The translations under genes were made by a program, and so were the position numbers. 19,478 nt of DNA from Dehalococcoidales bacterium (GTDB taxonomy: Bacteria > Chloroflexota > Dehalococcoidia > Dehalococcoidales > ARS1013): the NCBI GenBank assembly GCA_030672225.1, contig DAOVGW010000007.1:1-19478 (forward strand), in the 5' to 3' direction. The notes beneath the pieces were generated by a model. The model made no database searches. It worked only from the letters and a program-made list of their open reading frames with translations, and was not told the DNA's origin. Position 1 is the stretch's first letter, and each line of letters starts with the position of its first letter. Positions 12,644 to 19,478 of this stretch are shown here, piece by piece.

Positions 12644-15379
12644 CTAACCTCTCTTAAATTGCTTCTTCAGGAACTTCTCCAGCTCGACTACGAGGAATCC
12701 CGGAAGGAGGGCAAGAATTATGAGCGGCCACCACTCTGTGGGGAAGGGTGCTGTTCTGAACACAGTGTTGAGAAAGGGGACATAGACTATCAAAAGATTG
12801 GTAGTGATGGTTATGGCAATACCCCAGAGCACCCACTTATTTGAGAACGGGTTAAAGGTAAATGCCGATTCCGTTATTGACCTAGCAGTAACGATGAAGC
12901 CCACATGCACCAGCACGACGCTTATGAATGCCGCTGACTGTGCCCGGGTTAATGCTAGCTCGTTTACTCCGCCTGAAATAGCTAGATGCCCATATATCCA
13001 ATATACGATAAAGCCTGTAGCTGCCATTACCAGTGACACCAAGCCAACCCTGGTGAAAAACAGGCGGTTAGCAATTTTCTCTTTGGGGCTGCGGGGCGGG
13101 CTTTCAAGCAGCCCCTTTTCCTTTGGCTCCATCATCAGGGGTAAGGTGAGAAACACAGAGTCAAACAAATTTACCCACAGGATTTGTATCGGTTCTAAAG
13201 GAAGACGCAATGCGAAGAGGGTTATAAATGGTGCCGCAAGTATTGCCCCAATTACCAATAGCGCCTGTCCCCCATTGGTGGGCAGGGTATACAGTATAGC
13301 CTTTTGGAGGTTCTTCCAGACATGCCTGCCTTCTTCCACCGCTCCCACTATGCTGGCGAAGTTATCATCAGCCAGAACCATATCGGAAGCTTCTTTACTC
13401 ACCTCGGTTCCCGTTATCCCCATGGCTATCCCAATGTCAGCTGCCTTTAATGCTGGAGCATCGTTTACCCCATCGCCGGTGACGGCGGCGATGTGCCCTC
13501 TCCTCTGCAACTGCTTTACTATCCTCAACTTGTGCTCCGGAGCAACCCTGGCATACACCGAGACCCTGTCCACAACTTCATATAACTCCTCGTCGCTCAT
13601 TCTTGATAGTTCTTCTCCGTTTAATACCTTATCCCCGCTTCCGCCAATTCCTAGCTGTTGGGCAATGGCTTTTGCCGTCTGGACATGGTCACCAGTTATC
13701 ATTACCGGCCTTATTCCAGCCCTTTTACATTTCTTCACCGCCTCTATCGACTCTTCCCGAGGTGGGTCTATCATCCCCTGAAGCCCGAGAAAAACCAGTT
13801 CCCTCATATCATCTGAATAGAGTAACTTTTTCTCCTTGGGCACAGTCTTATAAGCCATACCGAGCACCCTCAAGGCGTCTCCCGCCATCTCGTCTGCTCT
13901 GGCTAATATCTCTTCACTTCTTAGTGGCTCAATACTTCCATCAATTAACTGGTGGTGGCACATCCGTAAAACCCTCTCCGGCGAGCCCTTCACATAGATA
14001 ACATTTCCCCCTTGCTCCTCATACAGGGTAGCCATGTATTGCTGCTCTGACTCGAAAGGTATTTCGTCTAATCTAGGAGGTTTTTTGGCAATGCCGGCTT
14101 TGGTTGCCGAAACCACCAAAGCTCCTTCGGTGGGGTCTCCCACGATGCTGTATTCCGCTTTATCTTCCGTTAAAGCTGCGTTATTACACAGGTAACCGGC
14201 TCTTAAGGTTTTAAGTAACTCCTGGTCCTGCTGTGTTGGGTTAATTCCTCTATTCCCCAGAATAAACTCCCCCCTAGGCTCATAACCAACCCCACTCACT
14301 TTATAGTGTTTCCCCCCAGAGTAGATATATACTACAGTCATTTGATTTTTGGTAAGGGTGCCCGTCTTATCCGAGCATATAACTGTGGCGCAGCCAAGTG
14401 TTTCCGCTGCCGGTAATCTCCTTATAAGCGCGTTTCTCTTTGCCATAGCTACCGCCGCCAGGGCTAAAATAGCGGCTACTATGACTGGCAGCATCTCAGG
14501 TATGGCGGCAACAGCAAGGGATACCGAGGCAAGGAAGGAGTAGACCAGGTCATACTTGAATATCACTGCTAAGATAAAGTTAACCGCGGCCAGGGCTAGG
14601 ACGGCAAAAATCAGGAATCTGGTAAAGGCGGCTATCTTCCTCATCAGGGGAGTGGTGATTTTGTGGGTCTCCTTCATTAGCTTGGCGATTCTACCGAACT
14701 CGCTGTGCTCCCCGGTGGCGACCACAATTCCTGTTCCGCGGCCCTGCGTGGCGAAGGTACCACTGAAAGCCATACAGCGCTGGTCCCCGGGTGGTAGATT
14801 TGGTCTTGCAATGGGGCTATCAACCTTGGTTACCGGCACTGATTCTCCGGTAAGGGCAGCTTCATCCATATGAAGGTTCTTCACGCTGAACAAACGCAGG
14901 TCGGCTGGCACCTTATCGCCACCTTCAAGTAAAATCACATCACCGGGAACCAGCTCCCGTGCCGGTATAACCTGCTTCTTTCCATCGCGGAGCACAGTGG
15001 ACTCGGGGACCATCATCCTCTGCAATGCCTCTATAGCCGCTTCACCCTTACCCTCCTGAACAAAACCGATTATCACATTGAGAATGACAACGCCAAAGAT
15101 AACCACCGTATCCCCCACCATGTCCTCTCCCCCCAGGCTCAGAATACCGGTAATAGTGCCAGCAACAAGCAGCACATATATCAAGGGGTTGTGAAACTGG
15201 AGTAAGAAGCGAACAAGAGGGCTCCGCTTCTTGAATTTCAGTTCGTTATAACCATATCTTTCCAGCCTGGCTTTAGCCTCGCTGGAAGTGAGCCCGGTGT
15301 TATCCGCCGCCAGGAGTTCAAAGGTCTTTTCTGCCCCTAGCTGATACCAACCAGTTCCATTCGGCAACGCAGACATCAC
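12644..15379 (-). CDS. P-type cation-transporting ATPase (P2-like), substrate uncertain
   Basis: ATP-driven membrane cation pump of 911 aa with the full P-type layout: N-terminal cation ATPase domain, TM1-2, actuator loop with TGES (177-180), TM3-4 with AAIPEMLPV (E295), phosphorylation site DKTGTLT (D337), nucleotide-binding DPTEGA (415-420) and KGSPE (464-468), hinge ITGD (561-564) and TGDGVND (634-640), then six C-terminal TM segments. In the membrane sites TM5 reads TNGGQA (701-706) and TM6 WVNLFDS (735-741), not the SERCA NxGE and NLVTDG patterns, so calcium is not assured. The start is GTG 15379 with GGAGGA 10 nt upstream; ATG at the next codon is an alternative. A Na+/Ca2+-type exchanger gene lies upstream on the same strand. 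Confidence 0.93.
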   Translation of the reverse strand: MMSALPNGTGWYQLGAEKTFELLAADNTGLTSSEAKARLERYGYNELKFKKRSPLVRFLLQFHNPLIYVLLVAGTITGILSLGGEDMVGDTVVIFGVVILNVIIGFVQEGKGEAAIEALQRMMVPESTVLRDGKKQVIPARELVPGDVILLEGGDKVPADLRLFSVKNLHMDEAALTGESVPVTKVDSPIARPNLPPGDQRCMAFSGTFATQGRGTGIVVATGEHSEFGRIAKLMKETHKITTPLMRKIAAFTRFLIFAVLALAAVNFILAVIFKYDLVYSFLASVSLAVAAIPEMLPVIVAAILALAAVAMAKRNALIRRLPAAETLGCATVICSDKTGTLTKNQMTVVYIYSGGKHYKVSGVGYEPRGEFILGNRGINPTQQDQELLKTLRAGYLCNNAALTEDKAEYSIVGDPTEGALVVSATKAGIAKKPPRLDEIPFESEQQYMATLYEEQGGNVIYVKGSPERVLRMCHHQLIDGSIEPLRSEEILARADEMAGDALRVLGMAYKTVPKEKKLLYSDDMRELVFLGLQGMIDPPREESIEAVKKCKRAGIRPVMITGDHVQTAKAIAQQLGIGGSGDKVLNGEELSRMSDEELYEVVDRVSVYARVAPEHKLRIVKQLQRRGHIAAVTGDGVNDAPALKAADIGIAMGITGTEVSKEASDMVLADDNFASIVGAVEEGRHVWKNLQKAILYTLPTNGGQALLVIGAILAAPFITLFALRLPLEPIQILWVNLFDSVFLTLPLMMEPKEKGLLESPPRSPKEKIANRLFFTRVGLVSLVMAATGFIVYWIYGHLAISGGVNELALTRAQSAAFISVVLVHVGFIVTARSITESAFTFNPFSNKWVLWGIAITITTNLLIVYVPFLNTVFRTAPFPTEWWPLIILALLPGFLVVELEKFLKKQFKRG

Positions 15380-15437
15380 TCTCGTATTGTCCTCCCTCTC
15401 AACTTTTGAAACCTCTCTACCAGATCATCGTTACCAA

Positions 15438-15569
15438 TCAATAGCGATGATAGCCTTTTAATATTTTACGGCAATTTATTGGATGTATGCTTAGAACATT
15501 GCCCATGACGATAGCAATGAACATCACGACAAAGATGGTGATGGCAAGAATTTGGCTTAATTCAAACAT
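15438..15569 (-). CDS. Small membrane ORF (43 aa), possible truncated permease N-terminus
   Basis: The 290-nt gap between the ATPase and exchanger genes contains this ORF. It starts M-F-E-L-S-Q-I-L-A-I-T-I-F, continues as one hydrophobic segment (ITIFVVMFIAIVMGNVLSI) and ends in a basic tail with K-G-Y-H-R-Y. The first 23 residues resemble the start of ArsB/NhaD/SLC13-type permeases (QILAIxIFVxxFIAIVxGK), so it may be the stump of a lost permease. A functional one-helix protein is the alternative. A TATAAT lies at 15596-15601 on this strand, 26 nt before the ATG, but with a poor -35; the Shine-Dalgarno is weak. The ATPase GTG is 58 nt downstream, so it could be co-transcribed. Confidence 0.4.
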   Translation of the reverse strand: MFELSQILAITIFVVMFIAIVMGNVLSIHPINCRKILKGYHRY

Positions 15570-15669
15570 CTATTTTCCAAGACAAAATGTATGAAATTAT
15601 ATATTAGCAGAGATTAACTTCTGTGTGAAGGAGACATTACTATAAGCCATGTTCCTAGCATGAGGGAAC

Positions 15670-16683
15670 TCAACCGGAAGCTGTCCCTAAAGAGAACAGG
15701 GCATAGAAACCAAGAAGAGAAAGCCCGATTAGGGCTACGGCGTACCAACTGATAAACTTAAACGTTTTTTGCTTCTGGCGAAGCCTGATGCCCACAATGA
15801 CCAGGAGGGTCATTACCATGGCTACTACTGCGGTGATGAGGTGGTCACTTTCCACCGATGACAGAATCGGGCCCTGTCTATAGAAAAGGTCAACGATGAA
15901 GATTTTGGCTATGTTAAGCATGTTGGCACCCAGTATAGCAGCCACCGCCATATCTATGGCACCGAGACGAACAGCAGCAATAGAAACCACTAGCTCAGGC
16001 ATGGAGGTGGTAAACGCCAGAAACAGGCTGCCAACAAAGCTGTCACTCCAACTATAGGTGGTGGCGATTTCATTACCAATGAATGCTAGCCATATTCCAG
16101 CGCCAATAATGGCCAGCGCCGCCAAGGTGAACCCCAGGTAAACCGTCTTGTTATCAAGCCCTTCGTACTGGGGAGAAGCAGTTTCCACTGGCTGGGGCTG
16201 ATGGTGGCGCTTATAATAGTAGAACATCTGCCTGATTGCCAGCAGATAAAGCAAAGAAATGATAATGCTGGGAATACCCACCCATCCCAGGGCTAATCCA
16301 GAGAATCCCTCCCCAGCCAGAATACTTCCAGCAGCAAGTGAGATAAGCAATATCCCTAGCCCCGCCGGCAGTAAATGACTTGTTGTTACACTGCTTAGAA
16401 GTGGGCCCGGACGGTAGACTATATCCAGCACAGCTATAATAGCGAGGTTAAAGATACAACTACCCAGGAAAGTACCCAGGGCTAGGTCAGGCTGTTTGAC
16501 CAGGGCGGCAGCGCTCACTCCGGTAACCAGTTCCGGCATGGAGGTAATGACCGCCAGCAGTACCAGGCCTATCCATGCCCGACTGAGACCTGTCTTCTCG
16601 GCAATGGCATCCCCGTATCTAGCCAGCTTTGTCCCGGCGAACAGGATGACGACAAGGCACAAAAGGAACTTAAGCCAAACCAA
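15670..16683 (-). CDS. Na+/Ca2+ exchanger-family (CaCA) membrane antiporter
   Basis: A secondary antiporter of about ten TM helices (337 aa), inner membrane, likely exchanging Ca2+ for Na+ or H+. Both inverted alpha-repeats are intact: GLVLLAVITSMPELVTG with the following LGTFLGSCIFNL, and SLFLAFTTSMPELVVS followed by ILGANMLNI. These contain the acidic TSMPE motif that binds cations. A hydrophilic loop rich in H, Q and P (about 157-178) separates the halves. The start is TTG 16681-16683 with GGGAGA 8 nt upstream. Subfamily members may carry other cations, so specificity is inferred. It lies upstream of the P-type ATPase on the same strand. Confidence 0.93.
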   Translation of the reverse strand: MVWLKFLLCLVVILFAGTKLARYGDAIAEKTGLSRAWIGLVLLAVITSMPELVTGVSAAALVKQPDLALGTFLGSCIFNLAIIAVLDIVYRPGPLLSSVTTSHLLPAGLGILLISLAAGSILAGEGFSGLALGWVGIPSIIISLLYLLAIRQMFYYYKRHHQPQPVETASPQYEGLDNKTVYLGFTLAALAIIGAGIWLAFIGNEIATTYSWSDSFVGSLFLAFTTSMPELVVSIAAVRLGAIDMAVAAILGANMLNIAKIFIVDLFYRQGPILSSVESDHLITAVVAMVMTLLVIVGIRLRQKQKTFKFISWYAVALIGLSLLGFYALFSLGTASG

Positions 16684-16818
16684 AGATAAAATCTCCCAGA
16701 TAGCGATACTGTAAGTCTAAAGCATACTATATGGGGAATAAACCTGTAAAGCGGAGCCTTCTTTGGGGTAAGCTCCCAGGCGATAAGTCTTTGGCTAAGC
16801 GCCTTTTAAAAGGGGATT

Positions 16819-17238
16819 TTAGTCTGGATAGTCAAAGCTGGTGGTTGTATCGTTGACATTTACCGTGTAGCTATCACCCCTGGTGAAGTCGCTACCTAGG
16901 GCTACATTTTTCTCAAAATAACCATAAACCTGAGCGCAGATTGCATCCTTGGGACGCTCGGTGGTCACCGTGATATTTATAGTGTTGCCGCTACGCTCCG
17001 TTTTCAGTTCACGAAAAGTGGTGCAAGCATCAGCCAGCCCACCTTTAATATAGACGAATATCTGCTCTGGGAATGATTCGGCGATGAGCACCTGAACTTC
17101 GTGGATAGGTGCTTGACGGATTTCTACCTCTTCCTGTCCATCAACATCGCTCTGGCAGCCAACGTCACCCTGACAGCCAACAGCGGCTATTGGGAGCACA
17201 GCAATGACTAAAGCCAAAAGATACCAAGTTCGTTTCAC
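16819..17238 (-). CDS. Putative secreted lipoprotein, function unknown
   Basis: A 139-aa protein with a lipoprotein signal peptide: K-R at 2-3, a hydrophobic core YLLALVIAVLPIAA and a lipobox A-V-G-C with C22 as the lipidated residue. A short low-complexity linker with GCQGDV/GCQSDV-like repeats follows. The mature domain (about 44-139) is beta-rich, contains VYIKGGLADACTTF and CAQVYGYFEKNVALGSDF, and has two cysteines (C72, C101) that could form a disulfide. I recall similar domains in surface lipoproteins of unknown role, without a firm family name. The start is GTG 17236-17238 with AGGAGA 8 nt upstream. It is divergent from nhaA and in the same direction as the exchanger, 135 nt upstream of it. 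Confidence 0.85.
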   Translation of the reverse strand: MKRTWYLLALVIAVLPIAAVGCQGDVGCQSDVDGQEEVEIRQAPIHEVQVLIAESFPEQIFVYIKGGLADACTTFRELKTERSGNTINITVTTERPKDAICAQVYGYFEKNVALGSDFTRGDSYTVNVNDTTTSFDYPD

Positions 17239-17405
17239 TTTGTAATTCTCCTCATTTTACTTTTTTACTAGCTACTATGTATAACGAAGAGTGAGGCGAA
17301 AGGTTGTTGTCTGCCGCTCAGTAAGTTAGTAATCCTTTTCATTTTACCCCCTTTTTGAATTAAAACATTTAATTTCCTTTATTACAATCTATCTTCAATA
17401 TATTA

Positions 17406-17411
17406 TATAAT
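17406..17411 (+). promoter_or_regulatory. -10 element of nhaA, predicting a leaderless mRNA
   Basis: TATAAT at 17406-17411 ends 7 nt before the nhaA ATG at 17419, so the transcript should start at or beside the ATG. No Shine-Dalgarno precedes the ATG, and the -35 is weak (ATTACA at 17381, 19-nt spacing). The rest of the 180-nt divergent gap 17239-17418 is AT-rich. Confidence 0.5.
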
Positions 17412-17418
17412 AGTTGCC

Positions 17419-18750
17419 ATGGCAGATATTCGTAAAAACCGGGCGGAAACGAAAGCCCGTATTTTTATCATCATAGAAAGCTTCCTGACGCGAGAAGCGT
17501 ATAGTGGATTCCTCCTTTTTGGTGCCGCACTGCTTGCTATGATACTGGCAAACTCTCCATGGTCGCAATTCTATTTTGATTTGTGGCATACCCCTGTGGG
17601 TCTGGAAATCGGTGAGCGTATCCTGGACATGGATTTAGGCCATTGGGTAAACGATGGGCTCATGGCGCTCTTTTTTCTTTTAATCGGGCTAGAAATCAAG
17701 CGGGAATTGATGGTAGGAGAGCTGTCTTCGTTGCGCAAAGCCGCCTTCCCGCTTGTAGCAGCTCTAGGTGGCATAGTTGTGCCCATGTTCTTTTACATGG
17801 CGGTGAATCTTCAGCAGGGTGGCCAGCTCTCAGGTTTTGGCATACCGATGGCGACCGATATTGCCTTTGCACTGGGGTTTTTGCTTCTTCTCGGCAGCCG
17901 AGTGCCCCTGGCACTAAAAATCTTTGTTATCTCCCTAGCCGTGTTTGATGACCTGGCGGCGGTTATTTTGGTTGCACTGTTTTATACCAGCTCTCTTGAT
18001 TTGCCAGCCCTTGGCTATGCGGCAGCTACCCTGGCGGCGCTTGTCTTACTCAATCGCCTGGGTATCAAAAAACTGGTGCCGTATCTGTTGTTAGGCATCT
18101 TGCTCTGGTTCTGGGTTGAAGCATCCGGCATCCACGCCACCATTGCCGGCATACTACTGGCGCTAACCATTCCGGTGGGTTCCAGAATCAGTAGTGAAAG
18201 GTTTCTGGATATAAGTCGCTATGAATTAGATGCCTTTGGCAAGCATGAGACCAATCGCAAAAACATGCTTCTAACCCCGGAGCAACAAGATTCCCTGGAA
18301 GCTATTGAAGATGCCTACGAAGCGGTTCAAAACCCGCTGGTGCGTCTGGAACATAGACTGCATCCCATCCGCGCCTTTTTTATCATACCCCTTTTTGCTT
18401 TTGCCAATGCCGGTGTTCAAATAGCAGGGGGTAGCTTCCAACTCCTCAGTCCGGTGAGTCTGGGCATATTACTTGGTCTTACACTTGGTAAACCGTTGGG
18501 TATTATCGGCATCACCTACCTTACAGAGCGTCTGGGGTGGGTGCAAAAACCATCCTCGCTTTCGTGGAAACACATTATCGGTGCTGGTATACTTGGAGGG
18601 GTTGGTTTTACAATGTCCATCTTTATTACACAACTTGCATTTGAGGATGCAGCCACGATCGCAACGGCCAAGCTCCCTATTGTTGCCTGTTCACTGGTTA
18701 TGGGAATTATAGGAGTACTGTATCTCTTGCGCTTAAAAAGCGAAAGATAG
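17419..18750 (+). CDS. nhaA: Na+/H+ antiporter NhaA
   Basis: Electrogenic Na+(Li+)/H+ antiporter of the inner membrane (443 aa, about 12 TM segments) that exports Na+ using the proton gradient. Key features: LMALFFLLIGLEIKRE (82-96), PMATDIAFALGF with T146 and D147 of the crossed TM4 region, and AVFDDLAA with the ion-binding pair D177/D178 (D163/D164 in E. coli). IIPLFAFANAGVQI and GKPLGI lie in the TM10-11 region, and GVGFTMSIFI follows. A hydrophilic insertion of about 60 residues in the central loop (around 262-312, with HETNRKN and EQQDSLEAIEDA) makes it longer than the E. coli protein, as in several other NhaA lineages. It starts at ATG 17419 with a -10 element directly upstream. Confidence 0.97.
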   Translation: MADIRKNRAETKARIFIIIESFLTREAYSGFLLFGAALLAMILANSPWSQFYFDLWHTPVGLEIGERILDMDLGHWVNDGLMALFFLLIGLEIKRELMVGELSSLRKAAFPLVAALGGIVVPMFFYMAVNLQQGGQLSGFGIPMATDIAFALGFLLLLGSRVPLALKIFVISLAVFDDLAAVILVALFYTSSLDLPALGYAAATLAALVLLNRLGIKKLVPYLLLGILLWFWVEASGIHATIAGILLALTIPVGSRISSERFLDISRYELDAFGKHETNRKNMLLTPEQQDSLEAIEDAYEAVQNPLVRLEHRLHPIRAFFIIPLFAFANAGVQIAGGSFQLLSPVSLGILLGLTLGKPLGIIGITYLTERLGWVQKPSSLSWKHIIGAGILGGVGFTMSIFITQLAFEDAATIATAKLPIVACSLVMGIIGVLYLLRLKSER

Positions 18751-18860
18751 CGTTCACAACGTTTATGTCAACTCATCTCGCTAACCAAGCAAGATAGTAG
18801 CTTTTGTCAAACGATTGAATCTTGTCCACTTCCTAAAATAAGGTACTTATATCGGCAATT

Positions 18861-18889
18861 TTGCCATCCTAGGACTTTTAAACTATAAT
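18861..18889 (+). promoter_or_regulatory. tRNA-Ser(CGA) promoter
   Basis: TTGCCA (18861-18866), a 17-nt spacer and TATAAT (18884-18889). The expected start is about 18896, 1-2 nt before the mature tRNA. Confidence 0.75.
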
Positions 18890-18897
18890 TTGAAGTT

Positions 18898-18985
18898 GGA
18901 GAGGTGTCCGAGTGGTTGATGGTGCCGCTCTCGAAAAGCGGTCTCCGCTTTTAGCGGAGCGTGGGTTCGAATCCCACCCTCTCCG
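18898..18985 (+). tRNA. tRNA-Ser (CGA)
   Basis: Class II tRNA: acceptor GGAGAGG/CCTCTCC, D-arm beginning TCCGAGTGGTTGATGG, anticodon loop CTCGAAA within CCGCT/AGCGG, long variable arm CTCCGCT-TTT-AGCGGAG, T-arm GTGGGTTCGAATCCCAC, discriminator G. No encoded CCA (the sequence continues CCG). Confidence 0.96.
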
Positions 18986-18999
18986 CCGGTTGAGAGAAA

Positions 19000-19208
19000 A
19001 TGGTATTTAAGATACTCAAAATTGACCGTGCCTTATACGAAGTAGACGATAAGACAAAGACGTATAGGTATTATGGCAGAAACCTTGATTGGAAAAATCT
19101 GAGCAAAGAAGAAAACAAGGGGAATAAGAAACACGTAGATGGATACACTAGGATATTCCCCAACGGGAGAAAAAAGGTTTCTAGATATGAAGAGTGCTTA
19201 GTATTCGC

Positions 19209-19221
<13 letters not shown>
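19000..19221 (+). CDS. Small hypothetical ORF between two tRNA-Ser genes
   Basis: A 73-aa, lysine- and tyrosine-rich ORF (starting M-V-F-K-I-L-K-I-D-R-A-L-Y) without recognisable domain or membrane segment. GAGAG lies 3 nt before the ATG. It begins 14 nt after tRNA-Ser(CGA), and its last 13 bases, including TAG 19219-19221, lie inside tRNA-Ser(GGA). Its base composition is more AT-rich than most neighbours. It may be a genuine small gene read from the tRNA promoter or a chance ORF in spacer sequence; the sequence does not settle this. Confidence 0.35.
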
Positions 19222-19297
<76 letters not shown>

Positions 19298-19354
19298 CTA
19301 TTTACTTTTTAATAATTAGGTAACCCTCCCCCTACTCCTTCTTGTTTCCGATAT

Positions 19355-19455
19355 GCCATTGCGAGCCAAAGGCGAAGCAAACTCATCTTCATCTTATAGT
19401 TTGCTTCGTCGCTGACTCTTCGCTACACTCAGAGCTTCGGCTCCTCGCAAAGACA
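19355..19455. repeat. Dispersed inverted repeat of the GCCATTGCGAG...CTCGCAAAGAC type
   Basis: Outer arms GCCATTGCGAG (19355-19365) and CTCGCAAAGAC (19444-19454) are imperfect inverted repeats. An inner perfect 11-bp pair, CGAAGCAAACT (19373-19383) and AGTTTGCTTCG (19398-19408), encloses a 14-nt loop. The sequence resembles the ATTGCGAG...GAAGCAA palindromic intergenic repeats I know from many bacterial genomes, including this lineage. No gene is visible in 19298-19478. Confidence 0.65.
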
Positions 19456-19478
19456 CCTCCTGGGGAAGATTTGTTTTA

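Noticed and set aside
15628..15720. Plus-strand AAGGAGA followed by ATT as another AUN start
   Set aside because: The frame runs antisense into the exchanger gene without any protein-like conserved segment; a chance ribosome-site match.
16778..16813. AGGCG...CGCCTTTT stem and CCTTTTAAAAGG palindrome as a terminator
   Set aside because: The polarity (T-tract on the plus strand) fits no plus-strand gene upstream, and the minus strand shows no T-run; evidence too weak.

Overview
The window looks like a piece of a chromosome from an anaerobic Dehalococcoidia-like member of the Chloroflexota. This is an inference from gene content and order: an archaeal-type phosphoglycerate mutase (apgM) next to pgk and tpiA, DapF plus an LL-diaminopimelate aminotransferase (DapL) for lysine/cell-wall precursors, and a four-subunit ferredoxin-dependent 2-oxoacid oxidoreductase. 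No phage, CRISPR or transposase gene is visible. Base composition is near 50% GC, with a more AT-rich patch around 7200-7850.

Layout. (1) 1-6866, plus strand: a housekeeping run of pgk (3' end only), apgM, tpiA, miaA, dapF, dapL and hflX, interrupted by two copies or relics of a small two-hairpin repeat. (2) 6867-7841: a third copy of that repeat (inverted), then an AT-rich frameshifted small gene behind an extended -10 promoter. (3) 7785-9337, minus strand: tRNA-Gly, a CAT-anticodon tRNA and a 72-aa gene form one apparent transcription unit with promoter and terminator. Upstream of these lie a 100-aa protein made of two internal repeats, a stand-alone LigD-type 3'-phosphoesterase and tRNA-Pro. 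(4) 9454-12566, minus strand: porG-porD-porA-porB with stop/start overlaps, directly behind tRNA-Arg. (5) 12644-18750: ion transport, with a P-type cation ATPase, a 43-codon membrane ORF, a Na+/Ca2+-type exchanger, a lipoprotein (all minus) and a divergent NhaA Na+/H+ antiporter. (6) 18884-19478: two tRNA-Ser genes on the plus strand flanking a small ORF, then another dispersed inverted repeat.

The first block supplies triose-phosphate interconversion, lysine/peptidoglycan precursors and tRNA/ribosome maintenance. The por block links 2-oxoacids, acyl-CoA and ferredoxin. The ion block would maintain cation gradients.

The most notable points are these. Two genes (hflX and porG) appear to start at non-standard AUN codons (ATT, ATA), each with a good Shine-Dalgarno and with conserved N-terminal residues that any canonical start would remove. 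At least two protein-coding units have a tRNA as their apparent 5' leader. Two genes look leaderless. There is a complete stand-alone phosphoesterase with no ligase in view, and a P-type ATPase whose transport-site residues differ from calcium pumps. I did not find a clearly new defence or mobile system.
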